Under the pieces are notes generated by a model. It worked only from the letters and a program-made list of their open reading frames with translations. It was not told where the DNA came from and did not search any database. Made by a program: the position numbers and the translations under genes. Source: Dehalobacter alkaniphilus (GTDB lineage Bacteria; Bacillota; Desulfitobacteriia; Desulfitobacteriales; Syntrophobotulaceae). Taken from it: a DNA stretch of 64,000 bases. The stretch spans positions 2,666,001-2,730,000 of the forward strand of contig CP148031.1 in NCBI GenBank assembly GCA_040500365.1, in the 5' to 3' direction. This document shows positions 8,050 to 16,498 of the stretch, in pieces; within the stretch, counting starts at the first letter, position 1; each line of letters opens with the position of its first letter.

Positions 8050-9849
8050 TCAAGTATTTTTAACCGGTTCGGCCACCGCATGGATCCCTGCAATATGGCC
8101 GAAAGTCATTGCGGGGCCGATGGTGCTTCCCGCACCCCAATAGGCATTGGCTGTCGGTGAAGCAATGCAGTTTCCCGCGCCATAAAGACCTGGGATTGGA
8201 TTCCCACGAACATCCAGGACTTGGGCACGACTGTCAATGACGGGTCCGCCATTGGTATCCAGTGTCCCCGCTCCAAGGATAACCGCATAGTACGGCCCAT
8301 GATCACTTAGCGGATACATACAATAATTCCGACTTCCTTCCGGAGGCCAAGGGGCGCCGGGAACCGTCGGCGGAAATGTTGTCCATTCCCTGTCATACGT
8401 GTATTCTCCCCGATGGAAATCCTCATCTTTGCCGTTTTTGGCAAATTCATTAAAACGGGTCACCGTATTTTTTAAGTTTTCCAGAAAATCAGGGGCCAGT
8501 CCAAAGCTCCCGGTATGTTCGGCTAATGCCGACAACCGCTGAGATAATGATCGCGTGAGCTCCTCCAGCGTAGACCCTGAAATGATATAGGAAGGAAGCG
8601 CATTGCTTTGAAGCGGGTACGGCGGAAATCCCTGCCATAATTCAGCCGTCCTCTGGTCATAAATCATAAACACCAGCATGTTTGTCCATTCCGCACGCTG
8701 AGGGTCCCAAACGAAGTGGGTCATGGTCCGATCCGTATAATTTCTTTTTTCATCCATGATGCGTTTGCCATAACGGTTGACTTCAATGACACTGTCACCG
8801 GGAATATAAAATACGTTATTCGAACCTCCAGGATAGGCAAGGGCATTTTCCAATATACTTTCTGCTCGGAAAGCACCGGCCATATTACCGAGCTTGGCAC
8901 CGATTTCCACTGACATCGTAATGAAGTCGCCGGTATTCGTCGGTGCGGAGCAGCCGCCAAAGTGAGGCCCCCGCTGGAAATGAAGCATGAGTTCCGGGTT
9001 GTGGGAATAACCTCCGCTGCCAAAAATAGCTGCCTTGCGCGCTCTGAACCTGATGATTTCTTTTCCTCCCCTGACAACTTCCAGCCCAACCACTTCTTTC
9101 CGGTCGTTCTGCAGGATATGGATAACCTGATGATCCGTCATGATCTTTATCCCATTTGCTTTCGCCCAATCCTCCAGTTGTCTGATCAGTTCAAAGCCGT
9201 AACTCATCTTGCCTTCGGGATTTTTTGCGTACAAAACGCGTCCCCGGACTCCTTTGTTTTCCGGAAGATGATCCATATAATCCACCTGGGGTTTACCTGT
9301 CCAGTTGATTTCCTGAATGCTGCTCAGGGCACCGCATTCAGCTAGAAACTCTACTGTCTCCGACGCTCTGTCAACCATTGCTTCGATCAGTTCATACGCG
9401 TTCTGCGGGATCCCTAACCTGAAATCCTTTGGGTTGTACAGATGAGGATAGGAATATCGTGCCATATAGCGAAGTGCATCCTCTTTTTTATCTTCAATCC
9501 CCCGTTCACGTTGAAACCGATTGTTTGGCGTCCAATAACCGCCCCCCGACCGAATGGTCGTTCCACCGATTGAAGACGCTTTTTCCAGCATGATAACACT
9601 GGCTCCCTGCTTTCTTGCAGTGATTGCTGCAGAAAATGCAGCCGCACCGCTTCCCACGATAAGAATATCTGCTTCATCATCAAAGGTAGACGATCTCGTG
9701 AACGGAAGGCTATTCAAGCCATGAGCATCTTGACCAGGATCAGCAAGTAATTGAAATTTCTCCTTTGGCGCACCGCACATGGGACATTTTTCTGGTGGTT
9801 CAGCCCCCTCATGGACGTATCCACAGACAGTACAAATCCATTTTTTCAT
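8050..9849 (-). CDS. Rubredoxin-fused FAD-dependent reductase (fumarate reductase/KstD-like)
   Basis: A 599-residue fusion. Residues 1-36 are a rubredoxin-like CTVCGY/CPMCGAP iron site. From about residue 60 comes an FAD_binding_2 fold with ILIVGSGAAAFSAAI and a downstream GGTTIRSGGG, and the C-terminus has the flavin-binding LYGAGNCIASPTANAYWGAGS. The architecture matches flavoproteins of the fumarate reductase and 3-ketosteroid dehydrogenase superfamily, which transfer hydride to or from an activated C=C bond. The rubredoxin domain probably feeds electrons to FAD. No Tat or Sec signal, so cytoplasmic. Substrate cannot be read from sequence. It shares its N-terminal domain with the neighbouring small rubredoxin protein. 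Confidence 0.85.
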   Translation of the reverse strand: MKKWICTVCGYVHEGAEPPEKCPMCGAPKEKFQLLADPGQDAHGLNSLPFTRSSTFDDEADILIVGSGAAAFSAAITARKQGASVIMLEKASSIGGTTIRSGGGYWTPNNRFQRERGIEDKKEDALRYMARYSYPHLYNPKDFRLGIPQNAYELIEAMVDRASETVEFLAECGALSSIQEINWTGKPQVDYMDHLPENKGVRGRVLYAKNPEGKMSYGFELIRQLEDWAKANGIKIMTDHQVIHILQNDRKEVVGLEVVRGGKEIIRFRARKAAIFGSGGYSHNPELMLHFQRGPHFGGCSAPTNTGDFITMSVEIGAKLGNMAGAFRAESILENALAYPGGSNNVFYIPGDSVIEVNRYGKRIMDEKRNYTDRTMTHFVWDPQRAEWTNMLVFMIYDQRTAELWQGFPPYPLQSNALPSYIISGSTLEELTRSLSQRLSALAEHTGSFGLAPDFLENLKNTVTRFNEFAKNGKDEDFHRGEYTYDREWTTFPPTVPGAPWPPEGSRNYCMYPLSDHGPYYAVILGAGTLDTNGGPVIDSRAQVLDVRGNPIPGLYGAGNCIASPTANAYWGAGSTIGPAMTFGHIAGIHAVAEPVKNT

Positions 9850-9902
9850 AGTTTCAATCCTTCTTTCTCTTATGTACTGTTGAATGAAAAAGGTTTTTGC
9901 TG

Positions 9903-10253
9903 TTATTGTAACTGGTCGAGATCATACTTATATGCAGCTACTTTTTGAACATAATCATCATTTTCATAAGAGCCGCTGTCATTGAGGAGAATTTTGCTGT
10001 TTTCAATTCCTCTTTGTCTGGATAGTATGATGAGATCAAAGACCATCTCATCAGGATATCCTTGCCCGGTCCAATAGTCCCGATCATCAATCAGCTCTTC
10101 AATTACGATATTAATGTCCTGAGGTTGCGCATCATTATTTCCATCTACTTGGAAAATCGCTAAAACTAACTCATACGATAAATTGTTTTTCTCACACAGT
10201 TTCCAAATATCACGCTGCATTTTTTCCGGCATAGGTATCTTATAAATTGGCAC
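9903..10253 (-). CDS. Degenerate lytic-transglycosylase-like small protein
   Basis: A 116-residue protein with an N-terminal segment MPEKMQRDIWKLCEKNNLSYELVLAIFQVDG that resembles the start of SLT-type lytic transglycosylase domains of Firmicutes (LPxxxQxxxxxxCxxxxxxYxLVLAxIxxES). The catalytic Glu expected after the LVLAI segment is not present (VDG instead of ES), and no signal peptide is seen. It probably has another role or is decaying. The start is weakly supported (GTG at 10253, six bases from the cupredoxin stop, no clear Shine-Dalgarno), consistent with translational coupling to the upstream gene. Confidence 0.55.
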   Translation of the reverse strand: MPIYKIPMPEKMQRDIWKLCEKNNLSYELVLAIFQVDGNNDAQPQDINIVIEELIDDRDYWTGQGYPDEMVFDLIILSRQRGIENSKILLNDSGSYENDDYVQKVAAYKYDLDQLQ

Positions 10254-10258
10254 TTTTT

Positions 10259-10606
10259 TTAGTTAACGATAATCTTCCCCTTCATGAATGGATGATAGGT
10301 ACAGATGTAATCAAATTTTCCTGCATCACTGAAAGTTTGTTTATACGATTGGCCCTTGTTCAAGCGTCCGCTGTCGAAAGACTTACCTGTAGCCGTATGA
10401 TCCATTGCATCCTTATTAATCCAATTAATGGTTTCACCCTTTTGTATGGTTATCTCGGCTGGTTGGAATTGATTATTCTCAATAAGGACCGAATTCTTTT
10501 CAGGCGCTTGGTCAGACGGCTGCCCGCTCTTAGCAGGACTGCACCCCGTAATGGTTATGGTCAGTATCACCAGCATGATGCTAATAAACAGGAGTATCTT
10601 TTTCAT
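10259..10606 (-). CDS. Cupredoxin (plastocyanin-like) lipoprotein
   Basis: The start ATG at 10606 follows GGAGGG by eight bases. Residues 1-22 are a signal with lipobox ITGC, then a short linker, then a roughly 90-residue cupredoxin domain. The copper ligands are visible: His in MDHTATG, and Cys, His and Met in CTYHPFMKG. It should be an extracytoplasmic, membrane-anchored electron carrier or copper-binding protein. It is encoded between a small haem-type membrane protein and the SLT-like gene, suggesting a small redox unit at the membrane. Family call firm; redox partner unknown. Confidence 0.85.
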   Translation of the reverse strand: MKKILLFISIMLVILTITITGCSPAKSGQPSDQAPEKNSVLIENNQFQPAEITIQKGETINWINKDAMDHTATGKSFDSGRLNKGQSYKQTFSDAGKFDYICTYHPFMKGKIIVN

Positions 10607-10633
10607 AAACAAGCCCTCCATTTCCATAAATTT

Positions 10634-10843
10634 TTACAATCTGAATATTCCCCAATAGAGCCCTATTGCCATAGAACCATGGATGATTGCTACCAGAAGA
10701 ATGATGTATCCCATGATCCGGTGCCATCGAAAAGGAATAGGGACGATTCTTTTCGCAACAAGAATCTGAAAAACGATCAGTAAGAATAATAGCAAACCAA
10801 GCCAGAGATGGAGCGGCTTTCCCATTATTACCGGTATCATCAT
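10634..10843 (-). CDS. Small two-helix membrane protein with conserved histidines
   Basis: A 69-residue protein with two hydrophobic helices (LHLWLGLLLFLLIVFQILV and MGYIILLVAIIHGSMAIGLYWG). Histidines near helix ends (LHLW, RWHR, IIHGS) resemble haem-ligating residues of cytochrome b561/ferric-reductase-like four-helix proteins, but only half such a protein is present. The start overlaps the upstream gene stop as ATGA, indicating translational coupling. With the downstream cupredoxin it may form a membrane redox pair; this is inference. Confidence 0.65.
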   Translation of the reverse strand: MMIPVIMGKPLHLWLGLLLFLLIVFQILVAKRIVPIPFRWHRIMGYIILLVAIIHGSMAIGLYWGIFRL

Positions 10844-11010
10844 GCTTTTACACTTCCAACCTTGCTATCTTCATACCTTCGGTTATTGCTAAGGACTGAT
10901 TCATCATTACCTTCCAAGCGCTGCATGTTATCTTTACCATATAATCCTTTCATGATCGCCCTTATGATCTTTAATTCCTTTTCATTGTTGAATGAATAAA
11001 GTATTTGCAT
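10840..11010 (-). CDS. Small charged hypothetical protein
   Basis: A 56-residue protein beginning MQILYSFNNEKELK, with start at 11010 chosen because GAGGGCGG lies just upstream. The longer in-frame extension to 11118 would run through a terminator and lacks a ribosome site. No domain is recognised. It overlaps the next gene by four bases (ATGA), so it heads the small-membrane-protein/cupredoxin operon. Confidence 0.5.
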   Translation of the reverse strand: MQILYSFNNEKELKIIRAIMKGLYGKDNMQRLEGNDESVLSNNRRYEDSKVGSVKA

Positions 11011-11061
11011 ATTTCCGCCCTCATTTCTCAACTTACTTTTATGGATATTAAAAATGATAAC

Positions 11062-11091
11062 AAAAAAAAATGTCATTATTATGACATTTTT
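11062..11091 (-). terminator. Terminator of the hybrid kinase gene, repeat copy 1
   Basis: The palindrome TGTCATTATTATGACA (11071-11086) is flanked by A and T tracts. Read on the minus strand it is a stem followed by nine T. Near-identical copies occur at 14022-14049 and 15921-15950. Confidence 0.8.
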
Positions 11092-11141
11092 CTTCCATTT
11101 GGCATCTATTCTTTGCACAAGGTTTTCATACTACATGGTTT

Positions 11142-13877
11142 TCATAGAAAGTCCTTTGGCGTAGTTGTCCGCATCTTCTTTGATTCGTGCCAGGTGATGA
11201 ACTTCTCAAGTTTGCCCTGAAGAACTCCGAAATGAATAGGTTTAGAGATATAGTCGTCACATCCTGCGCGGAAAAACTCCCGGATATCTTCCCGGAAAGT
11301 CGTGGCCGTTTGCATAATGACGTGAAGGCCTTTCAGCGCCGGATCCTCACGGATCAATTTAAGTATCGTCATCCCATCCATCACCGGCATCTGAGAATCT
11401 AACAGCACGACATGAAAACTTTCTTCATGTAACAACTTCAGTGCAGCCTCTCCGTTTTCGGCTTCTTGATAATTAAGATTCATCCGGTTAAAGAAATAAG
11501 CAATCAGTTTCCGATTCTCCACGTTATCGTCTACCACCAGGATCCGTAATTTCCCTAAGGCCTGTTTCTGTTTTTCTATATGGAGCTGTTTCATATCAAA
11601 ATACGCTTTCGGAATCAATCCTAATATTTCCTTCACATCGGAGAATCTCTTCCTGACCTTCTCCATATCGGGTGGATTTTTTCTTAGTTCCGCCTCTATT
11701 TCAGAGGACTTCTGATAGACCTCTGTCATTTGCAGTGTCCCAGCGCTTCCTTTTAGGGAATGCGTCAGGGACTGAATCTTTTCGATCACCTGCTCAACAA
11801 GGGCATTCTCCAGGGCCTCTATTCTTATCACAATATGATTCAGGCACTCCAGCAGCATCTCAGGAGTCCCCATCTCCTCTTCTGCTTTGTTAAGCCATCT
11901 TTCCGCCATGGCTGTACCGAAGGCCTCCCTGCCTTGCATGACTTGACGGATAAATGAATAGAAGTCGTCTTCTTGACTGGGCGTTCCGTATTTCAGGGCA
12001 TTGGCGTCCGCCTGGTAACTGATCCGACCCGCCCTGCCTTTCTTCAGGCGGATGACTGGGACAAATGCTGTCCGAAAATCCTGTTCCAAATCATCGGCTA
12101 ACATCTTCATCGTGTTGCTTCCGGTATTTTCATACAGTAGGACAATGTCAGCACTACCGATCATAATGCTGTCTTTTGTTTTAGCATCGAAAGGAAGTAC
12201 TTTTATTGCGACCCCATCGCAGGAACCTCGTTTCACGATGTTCAGAACAACTTCCATATCGACCGGTTTGCTGCTGTCCACAATCAGGAATATAATCCGC
12301 TCATTGCTATTTAGTTCAGTTCCCGCTAAGACCGGTTCGATATAATCCTGTAATTCTATTTCCCCGGCTTCAGCCGGCAGGGATACGATAAATTCAGAAC
12401 CCGTACCGGTGCTTTCATACCGAATGCTCCCCCCCATCACGTCCAGCAGGTTTTGCGTGATAGACAGTCCCAAGCCGGTTCCCCCATATTTTCTTGCATA
12501 AGAAGTATCGGCCTGCTCAAAAGCGGAGAAGATTACGGTTTGTTTATCCTCTGGAATTCCGATGCCGGTATCTTTAACGATGATTTCCAGCTGCCCATTC
12601 TGGTAGGTAACCCGGATACTCACGCCGCCAAACTCGGTGAATTTGAATGCGTTCCCCGTCAAATTGACCAAAACTTGCATGATCCGGTGTTCATCACCTA
12701 CGATGATTTCAGGAACAGAAGAATCAATATACACCTCCCAGGATAGGCGGCGTTCCTGCGCTTGAATCATAAACATTTTTTTCAGGTTTTCCAGCAGTTT
12801 GCGTATGGAAAACCTTTTTTGTTCTATTTGGATCATACCGGCTTCGATCTTAGAAAACTCGAGAATATTATTGATCAGGTTCAGAAGATGGCTGCCGGCA
12901 TTTTTTATGATTTCAAGTTTTTCCCGTTTCTCAGCGGCCTTCTCCTCCTCATACAGGATATTTGTAAACCCTATGATTGAATTGAGCGGTGTGCGGATTT
13001 CATGGGACATATTTGCTAAGAAACGGCTCTTCATGTTGTTGGCTGCTTCAGCCGCATTTTTTGCGTCTTTAAGCTTGATTTCATTAATTGTCAGTTCACG
13101 GAAGATTGAATTATAGGGGTCTTCAATCCCGGTCTTTACGATGGCACGGTACATGAGGTAGAAGGAAATGATTTTAAAGTAATGTCCGACCATATTCAGG
13201 ATGCCAAAGTTATCAATATAGAGAGTAAAAGACAGTTCCTGAAAGATCGTGAAGACCATCGCAGCGATCAACAATTTATAAGTCTTTTCATCGAAATTTT
13301 TTCTGTTCTTCCAAAGCAACAAAATACCGGTTACTAAGATAGAACAAACGATGTATTCGCTGATAATCTTAAATTCTGTTTGTCCTTGGTTGGCAATAAA
13401 ACAGATCGGGAAGATTTTCCATACAAAGATAGATGCCAAAAGGACCGCTGTTATAAGGAAATAGATGATGATGATTCCCCGGGTCCCGACCCTGTGTATC
13501 ATTTGATTAACCTTTTCAGGCCAAGCGAATGCGACCAGCAAGGTTAGGCTTTCCATATATCGCGCCGCAATCCATAACTGATTGGCATAGAAGTCGTAAT
13601 CCTTAAAAATAGACATCCCCTGGTACGAAAGCGTGTGCAAAAGATCGATCATCGCAACGAAAAGGTAGCCGATGCTAATAAACACCAGCACTTTGTTTTC
13701 CATATATTTTTTGGAATTCCACATGATCAGAAAAAGGGTTCCGGCGATGGCAATGCTGAATAATTCTACTAAAGAATGGAACAGTAAGTAATTGAACTTT
13801 CTGATAAAAAACAGTCCAACGACGACAATCATCGCGCTAATCATATAATTCAGCGGATTTTCTTTCGCATTTTCCAT
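11142..13877 (-). CDS. Hybrid sensor histidine kinase with MASE3-like membrane sensor, Hpt and receiver
   Basis: A 911-residue protein, start ATG 13877 behind GAGGAAG. Residues about 10-270 contain seven or eight membrane helices of the MASE3 type (LLHTLSYQGMSIF, then a helix with QELSFTLY). A HisKA domain follows (SHEIRTPLNSIIGF, phospho-acceptor His), then HATPase (NLTGNAFKFT, DTGIGIPED, GGTGLGLSI). A degenerate receiver-like stretch comes next, then an Hpt domain (HSLKGSAGTLQM) and a C-terminal receiver from about residue 778 (ILVVDDN, LDSQMPVMDG, SKPI). It should run an internal multi-step phosphorelay. Upstream is an OmpR-type regulator, the probable output. The signal is unknown. Confidence 0.9.
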   Translation of the reverse strand: MENAKENPLNYMISAMIVVVGLFFIRKFNYLLFHSLVELFSIAIAGTLFLIMWNSKKYMENKVLVFISIGYLFVAMIDLLHTLSYQGMSIFKDYDFYANQLWIAARYMESLTLLVAFAWPEKVNQMIHRVGTRGIIIIYFLITAVLLASIFVWKIFPICFIANQGQTEFKIISEYIVCSILVTGILLLWKNRKNFDEKTYKLLIAAMVFTIFQELSFTLYIDNFGILNMVGHYFKIISFYLMYRAIVKTGIEDPYNSIFRELTINEIKLKDAKNAAEAANNMKSRFLANMSHEIRTPLNSIIGFTNILYEEEKAAEKREKLEIIKNAGSHLLNLINNILEFSKIEAGMIQIEQKRFSIRKLLENLKKMFMIQAQERRLSWEVYIDSSVPEIIVGDEHRIMQVLVNLTGNAFKFTEFGGVSIRVTYQNGQLEIIVKDTGIGIPEDKQTVIFSAFEQADTSYARKYGGTGLGLSITQNLLDVMGGSIRYESTGTGSEFIVSLPAEAGEIELQDYIEPVLAGTELNSNERIIFLIVDSSKPVDMEVVLNIVKRGSCDGVAIKVLPFDAKTKDSIMIGSADIVLLYENTGSNTMKMLADDLEQDFRTAFVPVIRLKKGRAGRISYQADANALKYGTPSQEDDFYSFIRQVMQGREAFGTAMAERWLNKAEEEMGTPEMLLECLNHIVIRIEALENALVEQVIEKIQSLTHSLKGSAGTLQMTEVYQKSSEIEAELRKNPPDMEKVRKRFSDVKEILGLIPKAYFDMKQLHIEKQKQALGKLRILVVDDNVENRKLIAYFFNRMNLNYQEAENGEAALKLLHEESFHVVLLDSQMPVMDGMTILKLIREDPALKGLHVIMQTATTFREDIREFFRAGCDDYISKPIHFGVLQGKLEKFITWHESKKMRTTTPKDFL

Positions 13878-14021
13878 AAAACACTTCCTCAGTGAAGGGT
13901 TCGGTTCCGCTATATTTTTGGACGGTGCTCCGAACAATAATTTAATTTTAATATTCTTAATTAGATGATAATAGATAATAATCCTTCTTTCTTCGATAAA
14001 TGTTCTTTTACGGATACTAAC

Positions 14022-14049
14022 AAAAAAAAATGCCATTATTATGACATTT
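14022..14049 (-). terminator. Terminator of the OmpR-type regulator gene, repeat copy 2
   Basis: TGCCATTATTATGACA (14031-14046) with A9 on the left. On the minus strand it is a hairpin followed by a T tract, about 50 bases after the stop at 14096. Confidence 0.8.
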
Positions 14050-14095
14050 CTCTTTTATTTAGAATCTATGCTCCAGATCTGATGAAAAGAGTTCT

Positions 14096-14794
14096 TTACA
14101 GGGGCTTCACTCCCAGTTTGTATCCGACTCCGTGTACCGTTTTGATGTAATAGGGATTGGCAACATCCGGTTCAATCTTTTGCCGCAGACGTTTTACCAG
14201 TGATGCAACGACTGAATCACTTCCAAAATAGTCAGTTTCCCAAATTTGGTTAAGGATCAGGTCTTTCGTAAAGACCTGATCAGGACGGTTGGCAAGTAAC
14301 CAGAGAAGCGCATATTCCTTGGGGGTCAGATCAACCTCTTGGCTTCTTACCATGGTTGTGCGGCTGGTATTATTAATCGTCAGGCCAGGAAGTTCCACGA
14401 TATCTCGAATATTTTCCAATCGTCCATGTTCTTTAACCCGGCGCAATACCGCTTTAATACGTAAGATAAGTTCCGTACTGTCAAACGGTTTGGTGATATA
14501 GTCATCACATCCTAAAATAAGTCCGGAAATCTTATCTGCATTGTCTTCCTTGGCCGTCAAAATGATAATCGGCAGATTACTTTCTTTCCGTATTTTGCGG
14601 ATAACTTCAAATCCATCCATCCCGGGCATCATGATATCGAGCAACAGCAGATCTGGTTTGTAATTCCGATACTCCGTGCTGACTTCCGTACCGTCTCCGA
14701 CAACCTTTACATCATATCCTTCGCGGCTTAATAAGATATGCAAGAATTGCCGGATACTGGTGTCATCTTCTGCAACCAGAATTTTTGTTTTCAA
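14096..14794 (-). CDS. OmpR/PhoB-family response regulator
   Basis: A 232-residue regulator. The receiver has the acidic pocket (VAEDD), phospho-acceptor Asp (LLLDIMMPGMDG), the switch Thr (ILTAKED) and Lys (TKPF). The winged-helix DNA-binding domain contains LTPKEYALLWLLA and the recognition-helix region DSVVASLVKRLRQKI, ending with GVGYKLG. The start is TTG at 14794 because AAGGAGG sits eight bases upstream; the longer frame would translate the ribosome site. It probably responds to the hybrid kinase encoded downstream, from which it is separated by a terminator. Confidence 0.9.
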   Translation of the reverse strand: MKTKILVAEDDTSIRQFLHILLSREGYDVKVVGDGTEVSTEYRNYKPDLLLLDIMMPGMDGFEVIRKIRKESNLPIIILTAKEDNADKISGLILGCDDYITKPFDSTELILRIKAVLRRVKEHGRLENIRDIVELPGLTINNTSRTTMVRSQEVDLTPKEYALLWLLANRPDQVFTKDLILNQIWETDYFGSDSVVASLVKRLRQKIEPDVANPYYIKTVHGVGYKLGVKPL

Positions 14795-14862
14795 GATGAC
14801 GACCTCCTTCTCACTCAATAGCCAATACAGCCGTATAACAGATTTGATTTCCTACGCCATCC

Positions 14863-15075
14863 CTAGGGAACTTGTTCCGAACCGGCTTTGCCAGCCTGGA
14901 TTTTTGCTTCATCCACAATCTCATTGAATACTTTCAGCAGTGATTTTGTCGATGACTTTATGACCATCAGATATTCCCGCTGTTCATCCGTGACTTCCGT
15001 CATCAGTGTCAAATCAGTCATACTCATAATTCTTGTCATATACGTGCGAACTTCATGACTCTTATCTAGGACCAT
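14863..15075 (-). pseudogene. Stand-alone HisKA (dimerisation/phosphotransfer) fragment
   Basis: About 70 residues that align with the HisKA domain of hybrid kinases: DKSHEVRTYMTRIMSMTDL, then LTDEQREYL-like TDEQREYLMVIKSS, LLKVFNEIVDEAKIQAGK. The phospho-acceptor His is kept, but no HATPase domain follows and the protein stops after the second helix. A GAGGAG site lies upstream of ATG/GTG near 15075, so it may still be expressed. Either it is the remnant of a kinase lost here, or a small domain that could heterodimerise with the kinase at 11142-13877. Typical residues differ (YMTRI for PLNAI), supporting decay. Confidence 0.55.
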
Positions 15076-15181
15076 CACAAGAAGCACACTCCTCAAAGCG
15101 TCTTACCGCCTAAGATATATCTCAACATATTCCACGTTTTCTCGTCATTTCCTCCTCAAATGGCAGTACCTCCAGCGAAAA

Positions 15182-15224
15182 AATCATAAAGGCCAGAACG
15201 TCTGAAGACGCCTGACCTTTATGA
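15182..15224 (-). terminator. Terminator of the DoxX gene
   Basis: ATCATAAAGG...CCTTTATGAT with inner CAG/CTG and CGTCT/AGACG pairing forms a long imperfect stem, followed on the minus strand by TTTTTTCGC. Confidence 0.75.
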
Positions 15225-15265
15225 TTATATTACAATTTTAGGGGTTACAGGGTACTCTACATTAT

Positions 15266-15829
15266 TTAGCAGCTTGTGTGGTTAACGCTATTTGGCAATA
15301 AGTGCATACCTTTTCTGGCCCTTAAAAATCCATCGATTCCGATAAGCTCCGCATATTTTGAGAATTTCAACATCGCTAAGTTTGTCCAGATATAACCAAA
15401 GTTGTTAAACGATCCACTGGCCATGAATTGCGTATTCATAAACATTGCAATGAAGGCGAACCAGAAAATTCTAAATCCAAGAATCATGGAGAGACCTATC
15501 GTAATCTCAAATATAACGACGAGCGTATCCGTTACTCCTGGCATACCTAAGAAGAAAGTGTTGGCAATCCAGGCGAATGCTTTGTTAATATAAAGTGGAT
15601 CAAACCTTGTAACTTCAGGTCCGGCAATATTCGCAACAAGCTTCGTGATCAGCCCCGCTGAATGGATGTTTCCATCAGAAAGCCATGTTAACTTGTGAAG
15701 CCCGGAGGTAAGCCAGCCAAACCCATAGATAAGTCTAGCGATGGTAAAAACAATGACGAGAAAGGCTGCTTTGCCATTCTTCATTTCGGCTGTTACTGAA
15801 TCAATATAACTTTTCATTGCTGTAGACAT
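15266..15829 (-). CDS. DoxX-family membrane protein
   Basis: A 187-residue protein with start ATG 15829 (AAAGGAG eight bases upstream). Four membrane helices are visible, with the DoxX-like first helix RLIYGFGWLTSGLHKL and later FEITIGLSMILGFRIFWFAF. A hydrophilic, possibly extracytoplasmic loop lies between helices 1 and 2. DoxX/DoxD proteins are small subunits of thiosulfate:quinone oxidoreductase in archaea and quinone-linked membrane proteins in bacteria; the specific function here is unknown. It is flanked by terminators on both sides and is monocistronic. Confidence 0.75.
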   Translation of the reverse strand: MSTAMKSYIDSVTAEMKNGKAAFLVIVFTIARLIYGFGWLTSGLHKLTWLSDGNIHSAGLITKLVANIAGPEVTRFDPLYINKAFAWIANTFFLGMPGVTDTLVVIFEITIGLSMILGFRIFWFAFIAMFMNTQFMASGSFNNFGYIWTNLAMLKFSKYAELIGIDGFLRARKGMHLLPNSVNHTSC

Positions 15830-15920
15830 TCTTTCCATCTCCTTTTTCTTTGTATCAACGCTATTTTCTAAACGCCATGCTATTTCGGGAAAAACAAGGT
15901 GGCTTTTATAGGATGATAGC

Positions 15921-15950
15921 AAAAAAAAATATCATTTTTATGACATTTTT
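15921..15950 (-). terminator. Terminator of the single-receiver gene, repeat copy 3
   Basis: TATCATTTTTATGACA with a left A9 tract. On the minus strand a hairpin followed by T9, 35 bases after the stop at 15986. Shares flanking CTAAATAAAAG with copy 2. Confidence 0.75.
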
Positions 15951-15985
15951 CTTTTATTTAGACGTTATTCTTTTTACTTGTGATC

Positions 15986-16435
15986 CTATTTTGCCCATCT
16001 CTCGACCATTTCATAAAATGCACTTGTTTCGACAGGCTTCGTTAAATAATCATCCATTCCTGCGTTAATACAGGTCTCCCTGACCCCTTCTAACGCATCA
16101 GCCGTCATAGCGATAATGGGTGTGTGTGCGCCTCGCTGACGCTCTAATTGTCTGATTGCTTCCGTTGTTTGGTAACCATCTAATCCCGGCATCTGACAAT
16201 CCATTATGATGATATCAAATTCCTGTTTTTGATAAGCATCGAGGGCAGCATACCCGTCCTCTGCCAAGACAACTTTCCAGCCCTTGCGCAAGGAAAATTT
16301 TTCAATCACAATCCGGATGATCTCATCGTCCTCCACAATGAGAAGCGTTAACGGCTTTTCTTCGACCTTAATTTCGGAGTCACGGATTTCATTTTTTTTG
16401 TCATCTTCTTCCACGGCCAAGTCCAGTACCTCCAT
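15986..16435 (-). CDS. Single-domain response regulator (CheY-like, hybrid-kinase type)
   Basis: A 149-residue protein. After a charged, acidic N-terminal extension of about 27 residues comes one receiver domain: LLIVEDDEIIR, phospho-acceptor Asp in IIIMDCQMPGLDGYQ, IIAMTADAL and TKPVE. It has no output domain. The MDCQMPGLDG style is that of receivers attached to hybrid kinases, so it may accept phosphate from the Hpt of the kinase at 11142-13877. Two starts are possible: ATG 16435 with weak signal, or TTG at 16420 behind GGAGG. The repeat element at 16458-16498 is just upstream. Confidence 0.85.
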   Translation of the reverse strand: MEVLDLAVEEDDKKNEIRDSEIKVEEKPLTLLIVEDDEIIRIVIEKFSLRKGWKVVLAEDGYAALDAYQKQEFDIIIMDCQMPGLDGYQTTEAIRQLERQRGAHTPIIAMTADALEGVRETCINAGMDDYLTKPVETSAFYEMVERWAK

Positions 16436-16457
16436 TTCCGTCTATCCCCCCTTTGCG

Positions 16458-16498
16458 GTTCCATTCTCTAGAAACGCAGAGGGGAGTTTTATGACAAA
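16458..16498. repeat. Conserved hairpin element, copy 1
   Basis: A 41-base segment matches 24353-24394 almost throughout (TTCCATTCTCTAGAAACG..., then GGGAGTTTTATGACAAA). Each copy has a small hairpin (CTCT/AGAG here, CTTTAG/CTAAAG in the other). Both lie just upstream of minus-strand response-regulator genes and just before a plus-strand start codon. Confidence 0.6.

Noticed and set aside
11062..11091. Dehalobox or CRP-type operator
   Set aside because: The palindrome is followed by a T9 tract on the minus strand right after a gene end; terminator is the simpler reading.
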